Positions 12,201 to 23,500 of a stretch of 64,000 nucleotides of DNA are shown here, piece after piece. Under the pieces are notes generated by a model, which was not told the origin of the DNA, did no database searches, and worked only from the letters and a program-made list of their open reading frames with translations. This stretch comes from Cloeon dipterum (Eukaryota > Arthropoda > Insecta > Ephemeroptera > Baetidae), in the NCBI RefSeq assembly GCF_949628265.1, contig NC_088788.1, positions 14,074,001 through 14,138,000 on the forward strand, read 5' to 3'. Each line of letters opens with the position of its first letter. Within the stretch, counting starts at the first letter, position 1. Made by a program: the position numbers and the translations under genes.

Positions 12201-13658
12201 CATTTGGAATTTCGGTACAAGATTTAATTTATTTTGTTGTCAAGAATCTAATGCATATGGTAGGAAAATCATGGCATGACGAGCTCCCATGGCAGTGACA
12301 GCAATCTTCTCGGCGGCTGGGCGAATGTTGCACCTGCAAATTCTAATGGTAACGGCTTTCCCAGAAACTCCAGCAATCCAAATATGGAGACAAAGAGCAA
12401 GGATCCCTTTGCTGATTTAGGTACGCTTGTAAAATGCCTGATCGCTAGCATTGTTTTTCTTACTAGCTATTTTGTGCTCGTGCGTTGTGTAGCTTTGGTA
12501 GATTTGCGAATGGGAACATTAATTTTCTAGGTTCGTTATCAGGCCTGGCGCCAGGAACTGGGGGCTGGAATATTGGCGGCGGCTCTTCGAAAACAAGCCC
12601 CTTGAACGGCAGCCCAAGTGTTTCCCCTATGGTTGGCTCTCCTTCCCATAAACCAAGTACAGGCCCCACCTGGAACGCACCAGCAGCAAACACAGTCAAG
12701 TCTCCATCTGGTACGATTGGATGTTTACTAGTCAGGAAATATAGATGTGTGTTTTTATTAGATAGATAAATATTTCAAGATGGTTTTAGCATTCTATTTA
12801 TGCACACATTTATTTGGTAAAGGACTAATTTAGACAAATATTTACCCATTTCCCAAGCTTGTGTCTTAATTTAAATTTGATTTTAATATATCAATTTTGC
12901 CCATTCGCGAGGGAGGTTATGCATACTGCTACAAAGTAATATGCATGCTTGAATTTCAGGAACACCGATTCACCAAATGAAATCTCCTAGCGAACCCCAA
13001 CGACCTGACTACAGCCGGTCGCATTTTGACACTGCATTCAGTAACACTACAGGCTCAAAAATTTAGCCTGATATTTATTTAAACTCAAATTACAGCAGAC
13101 AAGCTGGGAGGAACCGGCGTCAGACCAAAACCATCAAACGCCTTTGAGGATTTGCTAGGTTCTCAGGGCTACACGTTCACCTCCACCAGAGAGAGTGGGC
13201 CAAAGACGATGAACGCCATGCGCAAAGAGGACATGGCTCAAACCATGGATCCAGACAAACTGAAGGTTGCTATTTTATTCTCTGCCATTGCAGTTCAGCG
13301 CTACAAGTACTTATTCGCAGATTGTGGAGTGGACGGACGGCAAGAAGAAGAACATCAGGGCTCTTTTGTGCTCGATGCACACGATTCTGTGGGAGGGCAC
13401 GACTTGGAAATCTGTTGGCATGCACCAGCTGGTGACCGCGGCTGAGGTCAAGAAAACCTACAGGAAAGCTTGTTTGGCTGTTCACCCTGACAAGGTAGGT
13501 CAAGATCTCTTAAATTAGAACACCTTTTGAAATTTGAAATTTTATTCAAGCAAATGGGTACTGATAATGAAAACATGGCCAAGCTGATTTTTATGGAGCT
13601 GAACAATGCCTGGAGTGAATTCGAAAGCGACCCTGCTACCCAACAAATATTTGGCTAA
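6245..13658 (+). CDS. aux: Auxilin / cyclin-G-associated kinase (GAK)
   Basis: This J-domain cochaperone recruits Hsc70 to uncoat clathrin vesicles. Twenty-one exons join to 1202 residues: 6245-6389, 6449-6510, 6568-6742, 7879-8021, 8075-8200, 8250-8475, 8526-8690, 8743-8995, 9048-9236, 10632-10904, 10957-11176, 11232-11334, 11390-11659, 11714-11874, 11987-12214, 12264-12420, 12531-12710, 12960-13040, 13096-13265, 13321-13494 and 13551-13658. Order: Ark/NAK-type kinase (Lys69, HRDLK 171-175, DFG 191-193), Pro-rich linker, PTEN-like phosphatase domain with loop [11 protein letters not shown]2 domain, then a linker with clathrin/AP2 motifs ([22 protein letters not shown]). A C-terminal J domain carries HPDK at 1164-1167. 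The kinase catalytic motifs look intact. The phosphatase loop lacks the CX5R arginine, as in human GAK, so it is probably a lipid-binding pseudophosphatase. Exons 8 and 19 have NAGNAG acceptors. Confidence 0.96.
6743..7878 (+). repeat. Auxilin intron 3 with degenerate GGTATTG repeats and a G-rich insert
   Basis: This 1.1-kb intron contains many loose copies of a TTCTTG...GGTATTG unit, on both sides of an unrelated G-rich block at about 7146-7270. They occur near 6905, 6945 and 6970 and again at 7740-7825. The block repeats GGGACAGGGA, GGGATGGGACGGGACAGG and their complements (CCCATCCCGTCCCT), so it can fold back on itself. No ORF of known type is present. It could be a small inserted element inside an older tandem repeat. 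Confidence 0.35.
9978..10285. repeat. Long perfect fold-back repeat in auxilin intron 9
   Basis: Bases 9988-10069 (82 nt) are the exact reverse complement of 10155-10236. A further 11-bp stem, 10123-10133 with 10144-10154, sits directly against the right arm and has a 10-nt loop. The structure is therefore one 93-bp hairpin with a 53-nt one-sided insert at 10070-10122. The 15-mer TTGGAATTTAATGTT occurs at 9978-9992 and again at 10271-10285, like a target-site duplication around the structure. No coding frame is inside. It could be a fold-back or MITE-like element, or a hairpin RNA source. Confidence 0.7.
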
Positions 13659-14530
13659 TTTCAATGTCTCTCTTTACTGCACCAGACAAATTGAGGTTTA
13701 ATTTTAAATTTATGCTAAAGCCTTCCGTCTGTTTAAGATGTGCTCTTTTCTGTTATAAGTTAGCATTTAATTAGCAGAGGAGAAATGCTATCGTGACGTT
13801 GGAAAATCTGGTGTGTAATATAAGTTTCAAAACCTATTTTGTTACAGTTTTTTTCGGTGCTATTTATTTAAAGCAACTTGGACACGATGATTTTTGGCGA
13901 TGCTATTCAAAATAAACAGACATAGCTGCGATGTAATACATGAATATACTGTATGAAATATATGTAACCATTCACTATCTACCAATTAACAAGATTAAGT
14001 AAATTTGATCTTGTGCTCTTGAAGTGAGTAGAAATGATACTAGAACCGATAATTAATGAAAAACATCAAGTTAAACAATATATATTTTGAGGCTAATCAT
14101 AACCATAGCAAAAGCAATGTTGTTGTGATCGAACTGGCATCGATCAAAATTAAATTAAAAAATGATAACTCTGCAAGTTTCTATCCTGATGTTATCCAAG
14201 TGCAATCTCAAAATGTGAGTGTAGTTCTGAGGCATTCCATTGCAATGTTTTCTCTTTGTTTTGAATAGGAGATTTATGTAATATTAAATTATTGACTTGT
14301 AAATTGGTGATCTAAGGAGCAAAGTAATTTATTTACTATGATTTACGTGGATGATGGATAATGAAAATCGGATTAAAATGGAGTAAGTTAAAAAAATCAA
14401 TCTTGGATTCTGAAACTTTTTGATTGATCTCTCCCTGATGCTATATTTTAGTAATTTCAAGCCAACATGTTAACCAGAGTGTTGCCTGTATCCCTGATAA
14501 TATCTTGGTTGCAAATAAAAGTCGAGCTAT
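13659..14530 (+). other. Auxilin 3' UTR
   Basis: The stretch between the auxilin stop and AATAAA at 14514-14519 is AT-rich, without a credible gene. An earlier AATAAA-like signal lies near 13910. The downstream signal sits only 12 bp from a minus-strand signal of CCAP, so the two genes converge. Confidence 0.5.
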
Positions 14531-14864
14531 TTTATTGTTACACAATACTGTTTATTAAGACTTGATCTCAAACTACATGATAGAAATCCTAACTGTAACT
14601 CAAAGCTGGGTAGTACGCAATTAAATAACTGTAATATAGTTTTCTCTGTGCGTTCAAACCATAAATTTTTTTTTGTATTTATCGGTTTAATGTTACAGAC
14701 AAGTTAGCTACAGTTAGAAGAATTCGCCATTAATTACCATGGTGCTTCACTACTGTGGAAGGGAGTTGTGTGTCTTTTAACGTCGTGGGTGTAATTTAGG
14801 GAAAGTTGCCCAGCCAATTATGTGCCCTCTCACTCCAATCGCCTCGCTCACGTCGTGTAGATTT
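14531..14864 (-). other. CCAP 3' UTR
   Basis: Two minus-strand AATAAA signals (TTTATT at 14531-14536 and 14551-14556) lie about 310-330 nt downstream of the CCAP stop codon. No coding frame is seen between. The assignment follows from position. Confidence 0.5.
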
Positions 14865-16403
14865 TTACCTGCCGTGCTGTTGCTTCACCTGGAACAGTTT
14901 TGAAAATTATTGTTATTTAGAAGTGAATAGGAGAAAAAGTGTCTAATTAAAGAGACTCACCTCAGGCAGTTGGCTCGAGACGTCACGCCTTTTCCTGAAA
15001 AGTGGTAGCTCGCGTTCCATCAAACCTCCGGGGGCGTGCATCATTTGCTGCGGAAATAAGGAAAGATCATAAATCTCAAACATCGAGCCCCGCGGCGCTG
15101 ATGGATTCTAATTCCTTTGAAATGCCACCACAAAGAGAATGATTGTGATCTGAGAAAGGAGTCCAAAAGTCTGATGCTTTGGCAGAATAATTAGAGTTTG
15201 GAAAAGACAAAGCGCAAAGTTGAAATCTACTGTGTTTCTCGCAATTTTCGCAATGACAATCACCTGATGGCGTTGGCGGAGCAGTTCATTGCGTGCATCC
15301 TGAATTGCCTCCCACAGTTTTGCCTCGGAAAGGATTTGCCTGTTCAGATCGGAGAGAATCGGTTCCTGATTCATTTCCACCAATGTTCCGATTGATTCGT
15401 CAGATCGTTTGCGTCCACATCCTGGTGAGCAATTTTTTTGATTAATAACTCAGGAAAATGTGCTAAAAATAAATCTAGTGGATGCGCGTCCGTGTTTTCT
15501 GCTTGAGCCCTCACCAATATTGATATGATTGACTTTAGTTTAGTCAGCAAAAAAGAGTCGAGGCTTCAAATAAATTGACGAGACCGCAGTGAATGAAAAC
15601 AGATTATAGGTCTACACTCCAAATAAAAATATGTTCGCATCCGAAATATCTATTAACCTGTGAAAGCGTTACAGAAGGGTCGTTTCCGTTTCGGCTCGTT
15701 CGCTGCGTCAGAATCGTCCACCTCCTGAAATCCGGCATTAATTAGATTTTAAAATACATATATTATATAAAGTAGAATTTGTGTATCTGCCAGTCTTTCT
15801 GCCCTAGAAAAGCATTGTGTGCTTTAGTGTCAGTTGAATTTTTCACTGCGCACATATAATATATCGACCAATGGCTGCTTAATTAGCTTGGTTGAAATTA
15901 TGAAAGGAAAATGAATTTGCTGTCTCTGCGCCGCCTTTTCCTCTTCCATTCGCGCGCCGCAGGCTTATCCAATTCACAGTCGTCCTTGTTGCTGCTCATA
16001 CTTTTATTATTTTATATTTGCTTATGGCCTGATGCACTCTCTTTCTCTCTCTCTCTCTTTTGTGCTTGCCCAATCTCGCAGAGAAAATGCGCGCAGCTGG
16101 GTACATATCGTTCAGCCGTTCAACCCTACCACAAATGGTGTTTGGTCAATGCTCTTTTTTTAGGGAAAGTCTATTTTTGTGACATGATTCTGAGTTCACA
16201 AAGCGTAGGTCGGGAACCCGAAAAAGAAAAGCCAAACTCTATTCCACATTGATATTTTGTCCACAAGAGTTTTCAGTAGGATGTTTTAAATTTGAACAAG
16301 CAACGTGGATACTTACCCTCTTCCTTATTTCCCTGGCTGCGATGAGGTTCACCAAAACCAGAGCGCAAATTGCCAGGCAGGTCACATGACTTGAAGAAAC
16401 CAT
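14865..16403 (-). CDS. CCAP: Crustacean cardioactive peptide (CCAP) prepropeptide
   Basis: This encodes a secreted neuropeptide precursor. In arthropods CCAP speeds the heartbeat and drives the ecdysis motor programme through a GPCR. Five minus-strand exons, 16317-16403, 15658-15724, 15264-15421, 14961-15047 and 14865-14888, join in frame to 140 residues. Residues 1-23 form a signal peptide (MVSSSHVTCLAICALVLVNL...). The mature peptide PFCNAFTGC is at 45-53, preceded by KRKR and followed by GRKR, so Gly54 is the amidation donor and Cys47-Cys53 form the disulfide. The phase-1 intron after exon 2 splits the codon of Gly52 inside the mature peptide. A C-terminal spacer peptide contains a second basic site, RKRR, and ends VKQQHGR. 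Exact identity of the nonapeptide makes the call firm. Only the one bioactive peptide is recognisable. Confidence 0.97.
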
Positions 16404-19400
16404 TCTTTTGACTCGCCTGTTACCGTTATTCCTGAAACATTCGAGGAAACAATTGCAATTTCAACGTAACGCTAGAGTGTGTATTTTGAGAAAAATCATT
16501 TCCACATTTAAATAAATAGTTTCAAATAAACATGTGTACGATTGCAACAAACCATGAACTATGCAGTGGATTTAATGAATTTTGTTAGCTAACAAACTCA
16601 AAGGTTATGCAACGTGCACAGCATTTCCGCAGAGAGTATTGCCTAGTCAAGTAAAACCTCAAGAGAGTTAAGAGTTGCTCTCTCATGCAATAATAATCAA
16701 ATTAAACTGTCGTAGGACTCGTAGAGTTAAGACCTTCCTTACTTGGAAATTTGAGCACCTTTCCCGGTTACTAGAAATATGTTTAACCTGCACAATTACA
16801 AATCAGCATAATGAGGATAATTTTATTTCCATGGCCTTCAATACCCTCAATAATTCCCAGTTTAATTAAATGCTCAGTAAAATGAAATTAATAATTTGAA
16901 TTATTAATTAATTAATCTTGAAAAATCTCTAAAAGCACGCAAGATATCTATATTTGAAATATAAGGTTTTATGAAAAGCTTTAAATTTTTAATTCTGTTT
17001 CTATAAAATAATGTAATCCCACAAGACAAAGATTTATCAAAGGGAGAACAGTGAAACCGTTAAAAGCCAAGGAATCATAAAATTTCAAGTGCACAACATG
17101 ATTTAGAATCAATTACAGGGAAGTGGATGTCAGGATGTGTATGCGTTGGCTCAGTCGGGAACAAGAAGTGACGCAAACGGGTGGCGGTGTCAAACAAACA
17201 AAATGCATATCTGACGGATTTATGAAAATAAAACCATGATTTATGGTGGCGCGTGAGAACGCGTTCCTTATGCTGCTGGCTTTATCTGCAGCAAACATGC
17301 GTCAGCCAGTTAAAAACCACACACTGCCGCGCGGTGTCAGCCGCTGTCTCTTAATTAACTTCGACCGGATTACTATGCTCCACATGGGAAATTGAAAGAG
17401 TCTCGTGCCGCGGCCGCCTCGTCAAAATCACTTTTTACCCGCTTTTCTGCGTCTGACACAACCGATAATTGGCACTTCTGCCGCCGCGGCTGCATCTCTC
17501 ACTTTTTTGTTGCGCGCACGACGAATTTGTAATAATTAAAGTTGTAAAAGCATTTCCCTCCACTCGCGCGGTGAGATTACCCAGTGCATTAATAAGAGTG
17601 TGCCATTAGGGACCGCTTGTGCTTGAATTAAAGCTGCAAATTTCTTCGAAGAGCAAAGTGCGTGTGCGACGGGATTTGCAATTTGCATAAGCAACTTTCT
17701 GGCTCCAGGAGAAAATTTCGCATTCTCTGACTGATCCTAGCTGGTGCTTAAAATGGATTTTACAACTTCCTATAAAATCTTTGATGTCTTCCCCGAATTG
17801 AAGAACGTGTGTCAAGTTTTGATTCCTTTTTAATTATTCATATAAAAATGAAGGTACCAAACTGCAGAAATTTATTTTTATGATTTATTAACTGAACACA
17901 AAGTTTAAAACTCAATTTTTAGCTCTACTTGTAGAGTTTTTAAAACAGCATGGGTTGGCAAATTGAATAAATAATTAAGAAAAAATTATCTCCCATCAGC
18001 AATTTTTAACATACACAGAATCCATACCGCTTAATTAACTGTAGGGAATTATGAATCACTATGGCTATTAAAAACGAATGATTGCTCTATATGCTGAGCA
18101 CAATCAAAAGAACGATGAAGTGACGAAATCGCCAGTCATATTCCCAGAATTTCATTCATTTCCAGATTCAAAATTTAAATAATTAAACAGTTTTACAAAA
18201 CATGCTCCACAAATTTAAAAGATTTAGTTTTTTCAGCTGTAGAAAATGCGCAAAACTTGTAACTCTTTTTCGAGGAAACTGATACTCTCCGCTAATAAAA
18301 CCAACTTTTAGGAAACGATCCGGAAACCCAATAGGGCAAATACGCTTCCCCAATAATGGTCACGTGCGTGTATCGTATTTTTGTGTGCAAAGCCCATTAT
18401 TTAAATAGGACAGCTAGTTTCATTTTACAAAAGTGTCAAGCGAAAGCAGGGGCTGTCGTGTCGGTATGACAAACGCTGAATTAAGTCAATCAAACTCTGT
18501 GTGTTTTAATTAAACGAATATTTGCATCAGAGCGTGCGGCTGACGTCTCTTTGTGCGTGGACAAGCGCTTCTGGCGAGTGACTTGATGAGGCGGCGCCGG
18601 AACAACTTCAAAGGCCTCATTTTTCCCGCAATTTTCGCGTGCGGCCAACAAAAAAGCTTCTTCCGTGACACAACGCGTGCAAAGCATCTCCGATCCGCAT
18701 TCAAAATTTGCATCAACGTATGCTTATCGAGGCACCTTTGACCTTTGAGCACACGTGTATATGTGTGATAGCGGCCAATTTGCATGATGATGAATTAGAT
18801 GCAATCGGCTATTGGAGAGAGCAAAATGATTCGCTCATCTAAAGTGAGGTCCTGAGCGGAAATTGAAATGTTCCTGCGCTAATTAGATTGCAAGTCGGCC
18901 TTAGTTGAATAGATTGGCTTGCTCCTTGCATGGGCAATTGGGCAGGACGCAGGACAAATGACTAAACCATTTTTGGTACTTAAAATAAAATTCGAAAATT
19001 TTGGCTGCGTGTCGCAATGACTAATTAAAAAAATTGCTTAAAGTAGCAACTTTATAAGCATTTTTAAACTCAAATGTATACTGACTTAAATTTAGCTGCA
19101 AGAAACTCATTTTTGTTAATTATTTTTCATTGAAAAAATCATTTTGGTGCACCGCAACTACTAAAAATAATTTTCACTTTTGGATTTAACAGCTGCGTAT
19201 TTTTAAGAATTCTTTTTTACAAATTAAACGCTCCCATATTTAAGGAGACTGCATAAAACAATCAGATTTGATTTGAACATGATTTTCCCTAAAATTTACC
19301 ATGGTTGACCATTTTTACGTGGTAGCAGAAGATATAAATTCCTCCAGAAGAGTCTTTTCGTAGCAATAAATAATCCTTTTAAATAAAATGAGATTCCTAA

Positions 19401-20442
19401 TGGGAATACAATGCTCGCTATTTGTGGTCATTTGGTAACCACAATTATCAATTAAAATGATAAATTTGGTACAAATATCTTCTTCGACTTACACGCTCTT
19501 TAATCTTCTATCTTTTCCACTTGAAATTATATTTTTCTCTGAATTAAAATTGATTTCAATTATTTTTAATTATTAGAATTTTCTTACTGGTTCCACAACA
19601 GGTTCATTCCTTACATAAATATTTAGTACAGCAATATTTTATCTGCACGGTACAATAATAGCTTTGCAATAAGCGAATGACGTTGTTCACCAATACCAAT
19701 TCCAAGCTTTCAGTCAGACCAGAAAAAGTGCACTTGATGGATGGTTTTGAAAATCGTCATGATTGTTGCTGATTGCATTCATTCGCGTTCCAAATAGCAC
19801 ACGCGCTTTCCCCGTTCGCGTGCATTGTGAAAATTTATTCATCAATTATCGCAACTGTAGCGGATATAGGAGGAGTCGAGTTGAAGCAAATTCCGGCCTA
19901 GATGCGGCCTTCAGAAATATAAAACTGATGAATTTGCGAATGGCGGAAGCTGTTCGTGTAAAATCCAATTATAATGGCGAAATCCAATTGTCTTTCCGAT
20001 GGAAGCGCCAAGAGAGAATACAAAGATTTCTTTAGAGTTTGTAATAAAATTTCCAACATTTTATTATTTCCAAGTTTCTTGCTCAAAAGTGAAATATTGA
20101 AAATTGTAAGCATGTGAAAATAATAGCAAAGATAATATAATTTCGTGTACCAGAAGCACATACATCATGATGATCTACAAATGCTGCAAGTTAAATAGAG
20201 ATATAATAAATTCAAAGATACAAATTCAGAAAATTACAGCGTGAAATCCGAGAATTTCTAGAGGAAAATATTTAAAAGCAAAACAACCCCGTAAAATTTT
20301 CAAATGGTCCCAAAAAAATGAGTTATTTACATATTTTCACTTTTTTGAACTCAAAATATTGTAAATACAGATAACAATAAATATTATATCGCACTTATAA
20401 CTTAAGATCAATTTGAAAAAGCAGAGCAAATGAGAGACTCAC
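16404..20442 (-). other. CCAP 5' UTR exon 2 and long 5' intron (inferred)
   Basis: A TTTCAG acceptor just upstream of the CCAP start makes 16404-16431 a short 5' UTR piece. The nearest convincing minus-strand donor (TCG followed by GTGAGT) is at 20442, giving an intron of about 4 kb. The intron is AT-rich with many TAATTA/TTAATTAA homeodomain-type cores (for example 16898-16916), an E-box CACGTG at 18753-18758 and a nuclear-receptor-like repeat at 18735-18748. No coding exon was found in it. Confidence 0.4.
18735..18748 (-). promoter_or_regulatory. DR1-like nuclear receptor element in CCAP 5' intron
   Basis: On the minus strand this reads TCAAAGGTCAAAGG, two AGGTCA-type half sites one base apart. 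That is the layout bound by HNF4, Usp or COUP-type receptors. A palindromic E-box (CACGTG) follows within 5 bp. Function is inferred from motif likeness only. Confidence 0.35.
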
Positions 20443-20553
20443 CGACGAACCGACCGAGGAGCTGGCTGCCTAGTCTGAAGGGAGGTGCAGAGATGTCTGA
20501 GGTTGCCGATACGCAGGCAGGGTGTCTTATACCAAGGGTGGCCCGTGACGTCA
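20443..20553 (-). promoter_or_regulatory. Candidate CCAP core promoter and noncoding exon 1
   Basis: Read on the minus strand, this holds a palindromic CRE TGACGTCA (20546-20553) and a TATA box TATAAG (20526-20531). An initiator-like TCAGAC follows about 33 bp downstream (A at 20498). A 56-nt leader then ends at a strong GTGAGT donor at 20442. The order and spacing match a TATA-Inr promoter, and CRE sites are usual in neuropeptide promoters. The link to CCAP is inferred: it is the next gene downstream on that strand and has a 5' UTR acceptor waiting. Confidence 0.55.
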
Positions 20554-23500
20554 CTGCTCGCGGGGGTGGATAAATGGTTGGATAACCGCGCTCTTTTCCC
20601 CCAAACAACGCTGATAATTATTTTAAAAGCGATTTTTAAGTAGGTGATTGCTTTCCCTAATGCATTCACTTGGCTGTTTATTTTTTCCCGAAATAATTTT
20701 GTTTTATTTTGATTATGTTTGTCTGGTTCTCATTTCCTACTGGATATATTTGTTCAATGCGATTTTTTCTGCTACGCAAACATATTTAAAGCCTTACTCT
20801 CGCATATGAAAGTGATTTACTTTTGTAAACAAGATGCAATTGGTGGCCTCGAAATCGTGCTTGTCTAAATTTAGGTATTTACCGCAGGAAATTACGTCAC
20901 TCGTTTTGCTGAAATTGCCGTTTGCTGCCGGTGTAGTTGTCATTTGAGCCTTTATTTAACAAGTTGAATCTTGAATGACTCTTGTTTTATCAGTCAATTC
21001 TCATGTTTCGGAGCAATGTGGTTGTTTTATCGCGACAATCCGATCGGCGTTACGCGTTATTTGAGCAGCTCGAGATACCGCATGTCCCGGAAAAGGCGAA
21101 ATAAATCCGTGTTCTGTGCTTGGCTTTTCGGGCCCACGTGGATGATAATTATTTGACTTATTTTTAGCTAATTTCCACACTGTTTGTCTTTTTACTGTTT
21201 GCAGAGGCAGGAATCTTGAAGGTTTTCGGAATAAAAGTCAATAACTTATCAGTCTCTGTGCCTTTATTATTAATTTAAAACATTAATTAAAATCTTGCTA
21301 AAAAATGTTCCACATAAGAAACACATTCGAATCAGTTACAGTTATCAAATTGTCTTATTTTTATTCCTTCGTGATTATTTATTCATTACCCATTCTAATT
21401 GTAAAGAGCGAGTCGTGTTAACAAGACACTCTTGTCACAGGTACCATTTTCTTATCTGCTCTAATGGTTGTTTCCGCCTAGATGTGTCTGATGAATGTAA
21501 ATTCATTCATTGCAATTCCGTCTTGACTTGTAAATATCACTATTATCTTACTTGACTTTCCTGTAAAACTCATTATGTCACATACCAAACCAGCCTATTT
21601 GAATTTTCGTTCAATTAATTGTCTTATGTATTCTCGATTCACTACACAAAAATACAACTTTTATGTCACATTAATAAATAAATAAATGCAAAGTCTTTAT
21701 AGTTTTCTTCTTTCCTTTTTCTCTTGTCATTTTAAAGATATTAGACTAGCCTTCCTAGACAAGATTTTTAAAATCTTAATTTTTATACCAGAGTGTCCAA
21801 AACACAATGACATTAATTGCAAAGACAACTTTCGTTTTCGATTTTTCATATTTATTATTCATAAAATCAAAAGATTTTTTAAAAGAGTCGTCCATCCTTA
21901 ACTCCCAGCTGTCCCAAAATTTACATAAAAAATCCAGTCCCAAGCGCAGGCAGCATCCCTTTTTTTGCTTTTGGACCACACCAACTCGTTGAAGCACGAA
22001 CATATTGCCTAGTTTGTTGTTTACCTGTTGCTCTCGGAGTGGTGGCGGACACGCAGCCAGCGGCGTGTGTGATTCTCAGTCAGCGCAGCTGACCCCGGAT
22101 AGCCACCTCTGACCCCGACCGTGGCCCCCGCGGAGCGGCAAACCAGCTAAATCCATTGGCCCCCGTGGTGCGCCCGCCTCGCCGCCCCCAGCCACCCCCG
22201 GTCAGCCGAACCGAGCCGCGTGTCATTTGAATATATCGATGGCAAAATCCCCTCGCGGCGTTACCTCATCGCCACCGCTGCACCAGTCAGTGGAAGGGGG
22301 TGCGCCATAAATACGATAAATACGCGCCGCGTGATTCATTTCGCCGCTTGTTTTCCGCTTGAGTGTCGGACAACCGTTTCGGCGTGTGAACTGCTGCTGA
22401 TTAGAATTATATTTATGTATTCGCTTGTAAAGCTACGCGCGTGGCAAATAATTCGCTTAAGTACCGCTGTTGGCCTCGGGGAAATGCTTGCAATCAACTA
22501 AACGTCTCATGGAAAGCTTGACATTGGCACACGTACAGTATCAAGATGAGGGGCTATTGCACAATGCACTGTATGTTTGGGATTTTATTTCCTTAACTTG
22601 ACATTTTTCGGCTCTAAAATTAAAGAAAAAAAGGTGAAAAATTAAGAAATTAATTAATCAAAATCCATTAAAAATTATCCAAGAGAAATGGGAGGTATTT
22701 GAGCAGTTGGGAGATCTAATACTGGCTACCCAATGTCAGAGATGGCAAAAAGTGGTTAGTTTAGTGACTCGAATTGTTCAAATTGCTCAACGGGCTGGGA
22801 GGCGCACCGGCGCCGACTCGCTACTTGCTGGTTTGCACCTTTCCAGCATGCGTGATTTGGCTTCACGGGACAAATGTCTAGCGTTTCAATACAGTCCTCG
22901 GTGCGGAGGCAAGTGGCCCTTGAGTGGGCTGGGTCCCTGTGCGGCCTGGTTCGCCCATGTTATCCGTTCGCGGTGTTATTGGGACCCGGGTTTCAGCATT
23001 CGTGCTAATGCAGTGCGCGCCCTTCCCTGTCCTCCGGTCCTCGGACAGGGATAAAAAGAGCAAAAAAAAAGTAAATTTATATAAAATAATTCAGGAATCC
23101 CTCTTGCTTATGAAAGATTGATTTGTTGCGATATACCGACCGCTGTATAATTGGCAAAGCTGGCTATGTGACTATGAAATGTAGATTGTTTTAAATATTT
23201 GACTTTTTAAAACTGTTTTTGGAGCGAAACAGTTTTTCATAGTAGTTAGAATGACAAATTTTAAGCAAAATTTGATGCTTTTTCCCCCCGAAGCCTACCA
23301 AAACGTTAAAAATCAATGAACAAATATTATTTTAAATCAAAACAAAAAGGTTGATTTTGATTTTCCATGCGATCAATTTGGATTAGACCACTTTAAGGAT
23401 GGTTTGGAAGGTTCAAAATTGCCTAATTCTTACTAACTATTTGATGTTTCCATAAAAATGATTGGGAGCTTCAAAAAAATTGAGCAAATCGTCAAAACTC

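Noticed and set aside
22707-23054. 115-codon plus-strand open frame
   Set aside because: No domain or family likeness, it lies in a GC-rich island, and a reverse frame is also open.
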